A DNA stretch of 64,000 bases from Peristeroidobacter agariperforans (GCF_004138335.1 NZ_RYFW01000008.1:1-64000), one strand, 5' to 3'. Shown: positions 7,701 to 15,938, counted from the first letter of the stretch. The notes: a model not told the origin generated them from the sequence alone. Program-made: numbers and translations.

Positions 7701-9110
7701 GCCGCCGGACGCGACAGTCACCGGCGTATCCACCGTCAGTGTGTCCGTGGCGTATAGACTCACATCGCTGTTGAGCAGGAGGTTCGCGAGAGAATCCGCG
7801 CCCAGCGTCTGGTCGCCCGGATCGTCGGTCTCGAACCACGAGTGGGGAAATTCGGTAAGCGCATCTGGCAGCGTGGTGGAACCTGCGACGATCGTGATGT
7901 TGTCCGGATCGAGCAGCAACTCACCACGCTCACCCGCCGGAGCGGACAGGTCCACGGCACCATCGAATGCCAGCGAATGTTTGCCCGAAACTTCCGCAAA
8001 TCCACCGTCGCCGCCCTGCCCGCCCGCGCGTGCCTCCAAAGCGCCACGGAAAGCCGTGGCATTGTCGGCCCACACGATCACGCGACCACCATCGCCCGTC
8101 GTAGACGACGCACTGGCGTCGAGAACGGCGCTTGCCGCGACATGAGTCCTGGCGGCGTTGGCCACCTCGGCGTTGCCGCCACGATAGTCGCCACCCACCA
8201 GGATCTCGCCGCCCGAACCGTTGGCGTCGCGCGCGGCGACTGTGCCAGTCATTGCTACGTTGCCGCCAGCGGCCGTGATGAGAACGCGACCGTCCGCCCG
8301 GCGTTCCACACCACTGGCCCGAACGACGCCGCTGTGATTGACGGCCAGATCGTAGATGCTGCCGCCCGCGGCTTCGAGTTGAGCCTGTGCGGCGGTTATC
8401 ACACCGGAGTTGTCGATGCCGACAGCGCCGGGGCCGGCGGACGGCAGATGCGCCTTGACGATGAACACCGGCGCATCCGGCGATGCGAGGTAGACCTCCG
8501 AACCTGCACCCAGCCCGACGGCTCCGTTCGGTGCGGCAAGCTGACCGGCGTTTTTTACGGTGTGGGCCAGTAGCACCACGTTGCCCTCATGCGCCGTGAC
8601 CTTGCCGAGATTCACGATGCCTGCATCGCTGTCACCCTTGAAGGTGAACGCGCCCTGCTTCAGGAAATCCGCGTCCGCCACATCCAGCGTCGAAGCGAGG
8701 AACGCCGCGGTATCGATCATCGCTCCCGGGCCTACGATCACACCTTTTGAATTGATCAGGAACAGCTTGCCATTGGCCTGCAATCGACCTAACAGTTCGG
8801 AAGGGTTCCCGCCCGTCACGCGTGCGAGCATGGCGGCGTCCGTGCCGTTCTGAAGAATGCGCACCAACTCGTTCGGTGCGATGTTGAACTGCTGCCAGTT
8901 CATGATGGCGGCGCGCGAAGTTTGATCGAGCCGCATCTGCGTGCCGTCGACCGTCACCGTAACATTGCCGGCGACGAGCTCGCCGGCAGTCGGCAGCCCA
9001 TAGGCGTATTGCGGTGGAAGAATGAGCGCGACCGAGACGGCAATTGCAACCGGCGCAGCCAGTACGTTCACGCGAGCCTTCGGGCACGCCTGGCCCTGCT
9101 TTGTGTTCAT
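4791..9110 (-). CDS. TpsA filamentous-hemagglutinin-like exoprotein with MBG repeats
   Basis: A 1439-residue secreted protein. ATG at 9110 has AGGAAG six bases upstream and is favoured over an in-frame TTG at 9146. Order: signal peptide to about 40; TPS domain with 'MNWQQFNIAPNELVRI' and 'NGKLFLINSKGVIVG'; right-handed helix region; then about five MBG-type modules near residues 690-1130, each opening with a strand pair and an 'xxYGxxNPxF ... GFxNGD' pattern; a charged helical stretch; and a glycine/alanine-rich hydrophobic region near 1330-1400. Likely a surface adhesin or filament secreted by the overlapping TpsB. The hydrophobic C-terminal part is unusual and could anchor or insert in a membrane. 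Ligand unknown. Confidence 0.9.
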   Translation of the reverse strand: MNTKQGQACPKARVNVLAAPVAIAVSVALILPPQYAYGLPTAGELVAGNVTVTVDGTQMRLDQTSRAAIMNWQQFNIAPNELVRILQNGTDAAMLARVTGGNPSELLGRLQANGKLFLINSKGVIVGPGAMIDTAAFLASTLDVADADFLKQGAFTFKGDSDAGIVNLGKVTAHEGNVVLLAHTVKNAGQLAAPNGAVGLGAGSEVYLASPDAPVFIVKAHLPSAGPGAVGIDNSGVITAAQAQLEAAGGSIYDLAVNHSGVVRASGVERRADGRVLITAAGGNVAMTGTVAARDANGSGGEILVGGDYRGGNAEVANAARTHVAASAVLDASASSTTGDGGRVIVWADNATAFRGALEARAGGQGGDGGFAEVSGKHSLAFDGAVDLSAPAGERGELLLDPDNITIVAGSTTLPDALTEFPHSWFETDDPGDQTLGADSLANLLLNSDVSLYATDTLTVDTPVTVASGGANSVTLTLSASTLAINESVSLANVTDSRLYLSHNVTGPGSSLTSAIDATLTADRIRISGFPIVALNGAVSADQLTYAMMQPGTSFIATHPDNAIGNLTIISDEADPQPVSFSGNVSVHSGSSMSVAALVDSANNVTLSSAGDLTLLGTDGGMPATSISAAGVTRLASTGGVLVNQAGSGLLSGTGRRLLYTSNTAGAFTLGGLSGYAQFDGVGFPDDTQGMVTLVLYNAAGAGPTLTLTITANDFIRLYGQPNPVFTASFSGGTSADLTVQPTFSIQGGPAVNVGTYTIVASGAASNTHNIEYVNGTFRIDPAVLTYVASPARRFYGDSNPLFGGSVIGFVNGDTLASATTGTLTFDSFATAGSDAGVDSIHGSGLSANNGNYIFEQAVTNFSALTIDRAPLTVTVGNATRMYGSANPQFDWAISGFRNEDDFGVLTSFGLFTNATALSSIGAYEISAGGIARNYVLDVVPGTLSITPAPLTLQGSSVSSVFGSAHQLGYTVSGLLNGDTPDVLSGVTFDRAFFNTTAPGDYSFGFSNTGTTLNYEVVATTPGSLTIERQTITAQVSDTRSVWGAAPASYPVMFTPPQFGGPQFTIEAAPDRIPDRPGQYILTPVIKPLGSATLEEIERYYTFDLQPGTLILDAPPLNPVVLKQGAILSAEEVTKQMRDILDQEQSKVEVVYNLGGGNPLTPYDLSRAARDFGPELVALAPGLLASDTVKSFTKDQVELLEQLRDGKLTFAELSHRIENDLAAASAIIPLISQAVFEAVASGKELTMPQQALVARIANRVNEQRRILKEELTNQLRAFNEEKAAIGANNPFALKTMPDIAISAQQAATERALGAAFGAAGGAALGGSVVAALQFTGAVVGHSFATSSTGVLQTTGTVTIGASGATAIIGVAVALVVIGVQSAIMVAQENQNKDAYSTMMSRATTHADAKLAGLDLKNDSLAKAEFLNAFTMAMLETGAK

Positions 9111-9366
9111 CGAAACTTCCTGTTCGCGAACCCGGATCGGGTCCAAAGGGCCACCGGGACGATCCAGGCGATGTTCCCTCCATGCGCCGAGCGTGTTCCG
9201 CTCGACTGGGGATATTTACCGGTGGGCTTCGGCCGATGGCGGCGCAGACTCTAGCGAGAGCACACAGGCGACAGGCACCCTCTAATCAGAGGGGGCAGGC
9301 GCCCCACACGCGATGTAACTCACAGATCTACAAAGTCGTCGCCGGAGCCGGTCGGCCGCCGTGTCG

Positions 9367-10152
9367 CTACGCTCCGCCGCTGATCCATAGCGCCATGAGC
9401 GCCGCGCGGTTCTTCACTCCGAACTTGCGATAGAGGATGCCGACATGCGCGTGCGTAGTGTTGTAACTCTGGCCGATGTCGGCCGCGATTTCCTTCTCCG
9501 ACCGGCCTGTCAGCAAGCCGTGCAGTACCTTCCTTTCCGTGGGCGTCGGTGGGGTCTCGGCAATCAGCAGACCATGGCTGAGCATGAGCCGGCGATGGAA
9601 CCATTTGAGCGCTCGGAGGATGTATCCGAAGGCGTCCCGTTCCTCCGGCGAGAAACGAGGCGCCTTCGGCCCGCGGAATACCCCGAAATAGCATTCCGCA
9701 TCCGAGTTGACGGGCACCCCGGCCCAGATCGCGTCTTCGTGACCTTTGTTCCGGTAGGTGACGCGGTAGTACGCCGAATCGAACCATTCCGGGGGCGCCA
9801 GATCCACCAGGCGGTTGACGCGGAATGTACCCGCGCCGGCGACGTTGCGCGCCGTGGTGAGATCGACTTTCCCTCGTTCGAGATCCTTGACATCCTGCCG
9901 TGACGCCTCGCGCAGCTCAGGAAACGAATGCAGGTGCGACACGATGCGCGGCCGCCAGCCTGCGACCGGATCTTCCGGAAACTCGCCGGAGATGCGGACG
10001 GCCCCGATCCAGCAAGCATTTTGCGCTCCCATCACACCGCAGATTCTTTCCTGCAGGAAGTGCAGCGCCTGTTCGGCGTGCGCGACCGGAAAGTCGGCCA
10101 GCTCATCCCAAAGGGTCTGCGCGAGCTCGGCGTAGCGACTGGTGACGAGCAT
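9367..10152 (-). CDS. LuxR-type transcriptional regulator
   Basis: A 261-residue protein from ATG 10152, which has AGAGGG just upstream; an in-frame TTG at 10218 is less likely. The C-terminal 60 residues form a LuxR helix-turn-helix ('TPTERKVLHGLLTGRSEKEIAADIGQSYNTTHAHVGILYRKF'). The N-terminal 190 residues have no domain I recognise; they are not an obvious autoinducer or receiver domain, so the signal is unknown. It lies upstream of, and in the same direction as, the TpsA/TpsB genes with about 260 bp between, and may control them. Confidence 0.8.
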   Translation of the reverse strand: MLVTSRYAELAQTLWDELADFPVAHAEQALHFLQERICGVMGAQNACWIGAVRISGEFPEDPVAGWRPRIVSHLHSFPELREASRQDVKDLERGKVDLTTARNVAGAGTFRVNRLVDLAPPEWFDSAYYRVTYRNKGHEDAIWAGVPVNSDAECYFGVFRGPKAPRFSPEERDAFGYILRALKWFHRRLMLSHGLLIAETPPTPTERKVLHGLLTGRSEKEIAADIGQSYNTTHAHVGILYRKFGVKNRAALMALWISGGA

Positions 10153-10242
10153 GGGCCCTCTTGCTTCGTGGTTTGATGCCAATCCGTAGTGCCTTACAAC
10201 TCCGTCCGTGCTGTCCAAGGACGTAACCCACAGATCTCGATG

Positions 10243-10400
10243 TTAGGCAGCTTCTCGATATAGAAGTCTAGCATTCCGCCGAGTCTCGCCCTGCGCCTTA
10301 CTCGACCACTTCTTAGACTGCAGTCCCTGGTGAGTACGCTCTTCGTGACAATGCGCCATGTAGTGCGTGAGCGCGCGTTCGAGCGATGACGTGCCGAAGA
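10243..10400 (-). pseudogene. Transposase C-terminal remnant (DDE/integrase-core type)
   Basis: The minus strand encodes 'SLERALTHYMAHCHEERTHQGLQSK' and, partly in another frame, 'LGGMLDFY' and 'YREAA'. This is the C-terminal end of an integrase-core transposase ('...HYHAERNHQGLGN...' followed by 'LGGLL.YYYREAA'). The catalytic core is missing and the frame is broken. It is joined directly to a TonB-receptor fragment on its 5' side, so an insertion followed by deletion probably removed most of both genes. Confidence 0.6.
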
Positions 10401-10850
10401 AGAGCGTATCGTACAAGCGCAGATCCGGCTGGGACGAGCCCTCCGTCACCGGCGTTCGTCGCTGCGACCTGCCGGGGCCGTCGTCCTGAAAGGAAACGCC
10501 GGCGACGGTGCGCGCATAGTCCGCGAAATTGAGCGCACCTGTTTGCGTAGCTCTTCGCCCGAAATGGCCTGGATACTCTGCGGCACGTCTTGCAGACGCT
10601 TCGTGCGCTTTCGTGCGGTCACGATTATTTCTTCTCCCACGAGCCGAGGCATCGGATCGTCACCCGCTGCCGACGAAGGCGGACCATCCGAGACTTCGCC
10701 GGCGCGATCCTCTGATGCAGGAGTGATCAGCAGCACGCCGCTGTCATCGGAGCGCAGTGCCAGCGAGTGCCTTCCAGAAGCTAGGGTTATGGCAGCGACG
10801 GCAGTGAGCGTGCCGTGTACACCGCTGGTATGCCGATTCCGGACTGTCGT
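10400..10850 (-). pseudogene. TonB-dependent receptor, STN and plug remnant
   Basis: Reading the minus strand: an STN-like stretch ('GTLTAVAAITLASGRHSLALR', 'SGVLLITPAS'), then the TonB box and plug start 'EEIIVTARKRTKRLQDVPQSIQAISGEEL', then after a frame change 'FADYARTVAGVSFQDDGPGRS' and 'PVTEGSSQPDLRLYDT'. The last motif normally continues as 'ERVEVLRGPQGTLYG', but here the transposase remnant takes over. At least one frameshift, an internal deletion (part of the plug is lost between PGRSQ and TPVTEG) and loss of the barrel make it a pseudogene. Confidence 0.7.
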
Positions 10851-11100
10851 GCTAGCAGTTCGACAGCCTCTCTGGAATGGCGGGCGATGTCAGCCACGAA
10901 CCCGCGGTCACGGTCTTGGGGAAAATTGCGGTGATGTGAGCGTGAGCGAATATTCCGATACACACGCTACGTGCAATCGATGCCGTCGAAGGTCATCGCG
11001 ATTCATGAATGTTTCATTGACGGCTAATGTTTGCTACTTCGCGTGCGCGATGCGATTGCTAGCTATGATCCGCGCGCTCGTTCGCTCAATGGAGACTTCG

Positions 11101-12951
11101 ATGATGAATGGATTGCAACAGCAATCGCATGCGGGTCGCTCGTCGCCCGGCAAGATACAATCCGCGACTCGATGGATCGCAGCGACAGCTGCGGCATCGC
11201 TCTGGGTTCAAACCGCGTTGGCGGCGCCGCCAACGACTCCAACAGGACTCGACGCCGTGACGGGCGGCGACAGCATCGTGCTCATGTGGGCCGGCAGCAC
11301 TGGGGACACCGCAATCACCCGATATAACGTGTATCGCGACGGCGTGCGCATCGGTACGTCCAGCGCGAGCAACCCGGGGACCGTCTACAAGCGAGGAACA
11401 CGCTTCACGGATTGGGAGATTTCGCGCGGCGGCAGTTACAGCTATCAGGTTCAGGCGATCGACGGCAACGGCGCAGTCTCGGAGCTGTCGGCCGCGACGC
11501 TGGTCACCGCTCCCACCGACACTACGTCGCAGCCGGAGGTCGCGATCGATACCTCGCTCGCCCCGGACCTGGCCTCGTGGGCGAACCAATATGTGCTGCC
11601 GGAAGTGCTGGCGTGGTATCCGAAGATCTCGAATCTGATTGCCTATCCCGACTACACGCCCCGGATGAGCTTCACGATCCAGTTCGATCCCAGCGCGGAC
11701 CCGGCTTATGCGGACTGGCGCCGCGGGCTCATCGTGGTCGATCCCGAATACGCGCGCAAGAATCCGCAGGACCTCGGCATGTTCATCCACGAGTTCACGC
11801 ACATCGTCCAAAGCCCTGCCGGATTTGCCCGCGGCTGGATCATCGAGGGCACGGCCGACTGGACGCGCGAACATATCTACAAAGATCGCCCGCCCATCGT
11901 TCCGAAAGCGACCGACAGTTACGTGCAGGGCTACAGTCAAGGCTCGTTGCTGCTCGAATATTTCAGGCAGCGGGCTCGTCCCGACAGCGTTCGCAAAACG
12001 AACGTCGCGCTCCACAACGGCACCTACCACGACGGCGTCCTCACCAACCTGACGAGGTTCCGCTCGCTGGATGACGCCTGGCTGAGCATGCTGAACGTGC
12101 CCGGACACGATATCAGGACGGGCAGCATCACTGCCGCGCTCGCAGGCAAGTGCCTCGACAACTACGCGTTCGGCACCGACGACGGCAACCCGATCGGAAG
12201 CTGGGTGTGCACCGGCACCGATAACCAGTACTTTTCCGCGGTGCTGAATTCGGATGGAACGTATGCGGTACGCGTCCATGGAAAATGCCTGAATGTTTCT
12301 TCCGCGGGCACGGCCAATGGCACGCCGGTGGAGCTACACTCGTGCAACTGGACGAGCGCGCAGAGGTGGCAGATGGTCGGCTCGACCCTGAAGAATCCGA
12401 GCTCCGGTCGATGCCTCGACGCGGGTGACCTGGACGCCGGCGGGCAGACGCGCATTTGGGATTGCAACGGTTCTAGCGCGCAGCAGTGGAATATCGCCGT
12501 AGCGACGCCGACTGGATCGATCAGCGCCGTCAGCCTGCCGAACAAATGCGCGGAGAACCGCAATGGCAAGATCGTCGTCGGCACTTGCGGCGCGGACGGC
12601 CAGGAATGGACGGTAGTCCCGGTCGGCGGCAACGTGGTGCTCACGGTGGGCGGCGGCGCCTGCATGGATGTGACCTCGTCCGGCACGACCAACGGCACGC
12701 CGATCCAGTCCTTCCGCTGTAACGGAACGCTCGCTCAGCAGTGGACCGTGATCTCGAGCGGGTTACTGCGCAATCCCAACTCGGGACGGTGTCTCGCGGC
12801 CAACGACAGCGGCAACGACGGCACGCCCTTCGTCTTGTCCGACTGCAACACCCGCAGTGTGTATCAACGCTGGCACCTGCCGGGGCAAACGATGATCGCC
12901 GTTCCTGCCCAGGTCACCTCTGGCAGCGTGCGCATCACGAACACCCCATAA
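11101..12951 (+). CDS. Secreted peptidase of basic-secretory-protein type with FN3 and ricin-B lectin domains
   Basis: A 616-residue exported protein; ATG 11101 has GGAG six bases upstream. Signal peptide to about residue 40; fibronectin-III module about 42-135 ('PPTTPTGLDAVTGGDSIVLMW'); a basic-secretory-protein domain about 140-335 with zincin motif HEFTH (H230-H234) and 'GWIIEGTADWTREH', in which the glutamate is the likely third zinc ligand; then two ricin-type beta-trefoils about 345-615 with repeated CLD/CLN and Q-x-W motifs (SAQRW, SAQQW, LAQQW, VYQRW). Family knowledge suggests a zinc-dependent secreted hydrolase directed to carbohydrate by the lectin domains. A strong terminator follows at 12975. 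Stands alone. Confidence 0.85.
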   Translation: MMNGLQQQSHAGRSSPGKIQSATRWIAATAAASLWVQTALAAPPTTPTGLDAVTGGDSIVLMWAGSTGDTAITRYNVYRDGVRIGTSSASNPGTVYKRGTRFTDWEISRGGSYSYQVQAIDGNGAVSELSAATLVTAPTDTTSQPEVAIDTSLAPDLASWANQYVLPEVLAWYPKISNLIAYPDYTPRMSFTIQFDPSADPAYADWRRGLIVVDPEYARKNPQDLGMFIHEFTHIVQSPAGFARGWIIEGTADWTREHIYKDRPPIVPKATDSYVQGYSQGSLLLEYFRQRARPDSVRKTNVALHNGTYHDGVLTNLTRFRSLDDAWLSMLNVPGHDIRTGSITAALAGKCLDNYAFGTDDGNPIGSWVCTGTDNQYFSAVLNSDGTYAVRVHGKCLNVSSAGTANGTPVELHSCNWTSAQRWQMVGSTLKNPSSGRCLDAGDLDAGGQTRIWDCNGSSAQQWNIAVATPTGSISAVSLPNKCAENRNGKIVVGTCGADGQEWTVVPVGGNVVLTVGGGACMDVTSSGTTNGTPIQSFRCNGTLAQQWTVISSGLLRNPNSGRCLAANDSGNDGTPFVLSDCNTRSVYQRWHLPGQTMIAVPAQVTSGSVRITNTP

Positions 12952-12974
12952 CACGCGGACTTCGAGGGCCGACC

Positions 12975-13006
12975 GCCCAACCGGTGACGAGCCGGTTGGG
13001 CTTTTT
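12975..13006 (+). terminator. Rho-independent terminator after the BSP peptidase gene
   Basis: Perfect 10-bp stem GCCCAACCGG / CCGGTTGGGC with a seven-base loop, directly followed by TTTTT. It starts 24 bp after the stop codon. Confidence 0.9.
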
Positions 13007-13167
13007 GTCGAAGCGGCGCACTGGAGCGACACGCGTTTTGTCCCAACCGGATCGAATGTTCCCTAGTGGGAAGCTTGGGCGGCTGTAATCGACATTAGCA
13101 ATTTTTCCCAAGTTTGCGCGCCGGACAACTGCCATGCTGGCGGCGACACGATGGAGGAATTTGCGGA

Positions 13168-14073
13168 TTGAACGCGAGATCGAAGCCGCTCGACGCGAAG
13201 TATCAGGCGGAGTTCCTCGCACAGGCCAGGGAGCTGCGGCCCGAGCTGCACCGCTATTGCTCGCGTCTGATGGGGTCGGTCGTGGATGGCGAGGACGTGG
13301 TCCAGGACACCATGGCGCGGGCATTGCAGGCCCTGCACGAGTTGCAAGAGCCCACGGTGCTGCGCGCCTGGTTGTTCCGGATTGCTCACAACCGGGCGCT
13401 CGATATCCTGCGCGGCCGAGCGTTGCGAAAGCTGGAACCCATCGATGCCGCCGTCGAAATTTCCGATCCCGACACGCCGGATCCATTGCTGACCCTCCTG
13501 CAGCATGAAGCAGTGAACACCGCAGTTTCGCGCTTTACGGAGCTGCCACCGGCGCAGCGTAGCGTCGTGGTGCTCAAGGATGTGCTCGGCGAGCCGCTGC
13601 TCGATATCGCCGCCCTACTCGATTTGTCGGTGGACTCGGTCAAGGCTCACCTCGCCCGCGGCCGGGCCCGGCTGCGCGAAATCAGCGAGCGCCCCGTGCC
13701 ACCCAAGCGAGAGCACACGCCCTCTGCTGCTGTCGCGCGCTTCGTCATGCACTTCAATCAACGCGACTGGCCTGCCCTGCGTGCGTTGCTCGCAAGCGAT
13801 GTAAAGCTGCAGCAGTCATCACATCCGGTTCGAACCGGCACGAAGTATGTCGGCACATTCTTCAACACCTACGCGAAAACCGACGGCATCCGACTAACGC
13901 CCGCCTGGCTGGAGAAACGCGAAGTCATCGCGGCGTTCGAGTGCGGAAGCGCGCCCGGCCCGGCGTACTTCATGTGGTTGGAATGGCGTAAGGACCGCAT
14001 CGTCTTCATCCGCGACTACCGTTACGACCGCTATGTGATACGGGACGCGGAGCTCGTCATGGTCGACGGCTGA
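13168..14073 (+). CDS. ECF RNA polymerase sigma factor with SnoaL-like C-terminal domain
   Basis: About 301 residues from a TTG at 13168, chosen because GGAGGA lies at 13153-13158, nine bases upstream; an in-frame ATG at 13114 has no such site. Sigma region 2 covers about 15-85 ('YCSRLMGSVVDGEDVVQDTMARALQAL', 'AWLFRIAHNRALDILRG'), region 4 about 115-170 ('LPPAQRSVVVLKDVLGEPLLDIAALLDLSVDSVKAHLARGRARLRE'), and the last 110 residues look like an NTF2/SnoaL-type pocket domain, as in SigJ/ECF41-like groups where it replaces a separate anti-sigma factor. No anti-sigma gene adjoins, in keeping with this. Target genes unknown. Confidence 0.85.
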   Translation: MNARSKPLDAKYQAEFLAQARELRPELHRYCSRLMGSVVDGEDVVQDTMARALQALHELQEPTVLRAWLFRIAHNRALDILRGRALRKLEPIDAAVEISDPDTPDPLLTLLQHEAVNTAVSRFTELPPAQRSVVVLKDVLGEPLLDIAALLDLSVDSVKAHLARGRARLREISERPVPPKREHTPSAAVARFVMHFNQRDWPALRALLASDVKLQQSSHPVRTGTKYVGTFFNTYAKTDGIRLTPAWLEKREVIAAFECGSAPGPAYFMWLEWRKDRIVFIRDYRYDRYVIRDAELVMVDG

Positions 14074-14363
14074 ATCCAGCGTCGAGCTGCGTCGCGGCTT
14101 CTGAATCCCGCCATGTTTGTCACTCCCGCGGTTCCATCGCCGGCCGCTTACGTAATCCATCACGCCACCAAGTAGAGATGAAGCGATGACGACCCGGTGG
14201 GCGCCGCCGGCGTACCGCGAACGGGCCACGGTGTATCTGCTCGATCCCAACAAGGGCTCTTACCCCTCTCGTCGAGGCGCGGAAATCGGACGACTGCGAT
14301 TTCAATTGGAGAAAATCTTGCGCCGCCTCGATGCCAGAAAGGCATCAACCGAGCGCACCCGGC

Positions 14364-15182
14364 TCAATCGATCCGGCGCCAGGCGCGAGGACTGACCCTG
14401 AATGCCTGACGGAAGGCGGTAGTGAAATGAGAGATATCGTTGAAGCCGACTTCCAGAGCCAGCTGGGTGATGGGTTGCCGCGTCGCTATCAGCCGATCTG
14501 CCGCGGCACGAAGTCGTATTCCGATGAGGCGTTGCTTTGGAGTCTCGCCCGTCACGGCGTGAAACACCCGAATGAAGTGATAGCGGCTGAGGTTGGCGTT
14601 GCCAGCCATTTCATCGAGCGTCACGGGGTGGGCATAGCGTTGTTCCATATCCCGCGCGACTTGCAGCACGCGCCTGCTCTCCAGTGCACTGACGTGCGAC
14701 GATCGCTGCTTCACGTCCGCGCCAAAGGCAGTGGCCAGCAGCTCGATCACTGCTTCAGTCTGGTCGAGCGGACTCGCAGCGATTCTGCGTATCAGTCCAT
14801 AGAGCGCGAGCGACGCGCGACTGGGAGAGATGACTTCAACGGGAAAGCGCGGCTCCTCCAGGCCGCAGTCGGCGGCAACTTCGGCAACGAGCCGCGGTTC
14901 CACTGCGAGGACTGAACGGTGGACACGCTGGGAGCCATACTTCCAGACGGTAAAGCCCTCGTCTCCAGTTCCGAAGATAACGGCGCCACGGCTCGCCGTA
15001 ACGCGGCGACCACGCGCCGCATAGCCGAACTCGCCATCGACGACGGCTCCGATGCTGTGAAATGCGTAACGACGGTCGACTGCGGTTTCCCGATCGTCCG
15101 CCGCGCAAAAATACGCCTCCCCGACGCCATAGGCCGAAGAGCGCTTCGAAAGTGCGAGTCCGTTGACTTCGACGCTGATCAT
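14364..15182 (-). CDS. AraC-family transcriptional regulator
   Basis: A 272-residue protein from ATG 15182 (an in-frame TTG lies 9 bp upstream). The C-terminal 100 residues carry the double helix-turn-helix: 'HPVTLDEMAGNANLSRYHFIRVFHAVTGETPKQRLIGIRL' and 'ITQLALEVGFNDISHFTTAFRQAFRVSPRAWR'. The N-terminal half resembles a cupin-like sensor ('YAFHSIGAVVDGEFGYAARGRRVTASRGAVIFG'). It is divergent from a GNAT gene about 190 bp away, a plausible target. The 290 bp between it and the sigma factor gene hold no gene I can support. Confidence 0.85.
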   Translation of the reverse strand: MISVEVNGLALSKRSSAYGVGEAYFCAADDRETAVDRRYAFHSIGAVVDGEFGYAARGRRVTASRGAVIFGTGDEGFTVWKYGSQRVHRSVLAVEPRLVAEVAADCGLEEPRFPVEVISPSRASLALYGLIRRIAASPLDQTEAVIELLATAFGADVKQRSSHVSALESRRVLQVARDMEQRYAHPVTLDEMAGNANLSRYHFIRVFHAVTGETPKQRLIGIRLRAAADRLIATRQPITQLALEVGFNDISHFTTAFRQAFRVSPRAWRRID

Positions 15183-15368
15183 GGACCGCAATATTCCTCA
15201 AGTTCGCGCGACTCTGGCAAGCGAGGAAAAAGCAGAATTTCCTGACTCCTTTTGCGACTTCAATCGTCCATCTATTGGGGTCGTCGCCCGTCAGGACGAT
15301 GGCGTCGTCTTCGGGCTCAAGGGCGACACGGCAATCTCCATCCTCGAGTACACGATCGCTTGAACGCA

Positions 15369-15824
15369 ATGACAATACACATTCGAACGGCAACGTACGC
15401 GGATATCGCCACCATCGCGACGCTGGTGCTCGCCTTGTTGGATGAGCTGTCCGGCGACGAGCCCAGCGGCTACAGTCTGCGCGACCTGTCCGATCGCACG
15501 TCTCGCTTGATGTCCGCGGGAGATGTTTCAGCCATCATCGCCGAACGCAGCCGCGAAGCGGTGGGCGTAGTCGTTCTCAATAGCTGCGCTTCACTGTACG
15601 CCGGCCGCTTCGGAGAAATCACGGAACTGTATGTGAAGCCCGCCCTTCGCTCGTCCGGCGCCGGCGCGGCATTGTTGTCCGCCGCCTGTGAATATGGCCG
15701 GGAGCGATTCTGGTCCCGCCTCGAAGTGGGTACGCCCGAGCAACCCGCCTGGGTCCGCACCCTCGAGTTCTACCGGCGCCATCATTTCATCGAAACCGGA
15801 GTGCGCCTGAAGCTGCCGCTCTAG
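15369..15824 (+). CDS. GNAT-family N-acetyltransferase
   Basis: A 151-residue protein with the GNAT core: 'IRTATYADIATIATLVLAL' at the start, acetyl-CoA-binding 'LYVKPALRSSGAGAALLSAACEYGRERFW' (a variant R-x-x-G-x-G/A loop) near residues 95-120, and the closing 'TLEFYRRHHFIETGVRLKL'. The substrate amine cannot be told from sequence. It is divergent from the AraC regulator. A strong stem-loop at 15906-15938 ends the unit. Confidence 0.85.
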   Translation: MTIHIRTATYADIATIATLVLALLDELSGDEPSGYSLRDLSDRTSRLMSAGDVSAIIAERSREAVGVVVLNSCASLYAGRFGEITELYVKPALRSSGAGAALLSAACEYGRERFWSRLEVGTPEQPAWVRTLEFYRRHHFIETGVRLKLPL

Positions 15825-15905
15825 AGTTGCTGCACCCCGATACGTTCGCGGCCGACACCACCATCCATATCTACAAGATCACGCCGTAACGTTTGCAGCC
15901 ACGAG

Positions 15906-15938
15906 CTCCGCTCGCCCGCGGATCGCAGGCGAGCGGAG
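15906..15938. terminator. Stem-loop between convergent GNAT and serine hydrolase genes
   Basis: Perfect 11-bp inverted repeat CTCCGCTCGCC / GGCGAGCGGAG with an 11-base loop, followed on the plus strand by TCTTT. It sits between two convergent stop codons (15824 and 15950) and can serve both directions, though the T-run is only good for the plus strand. Confidence 0.75.

Noticed and set aside
2603-10850. Idea that the two TonB-receptor fragments are halves of one gene split by insertion of the secretion locus
   Set aside because: They are on opposite strands and belong to different receptor classes by their motifs.
11086-12279. A 397-codon minus-strand open frame, and a 384-codon one at 31820-32974
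   Set aside because: Antisense to the BSP peptidase and the DUF4412-like gene; no recognisable domains or start signals.
14186-14395. A 69-codon plus-strand frame between the sigma factor and AraC genes
   Set aside because: Arginine-rich, partly antisense to the AraC gene end, no homology pattern or ribosome-binding site.
15181-15363. A 60-codon plus-strand frame just before the GNAT gene
   Set aside because: It overlaps the AraC start region head to head, has no family resemblance and no clear ribosome-binding site. It could be a leader peptide but nothing supports that.
15826-15888. A short in-frame tail encoding 'TIHIYKITP' after the GNAT stop
   Set aside because: It looks like the C-terminal end of some protein but is only about 20 codons long with no start, so it cannot be assigned.
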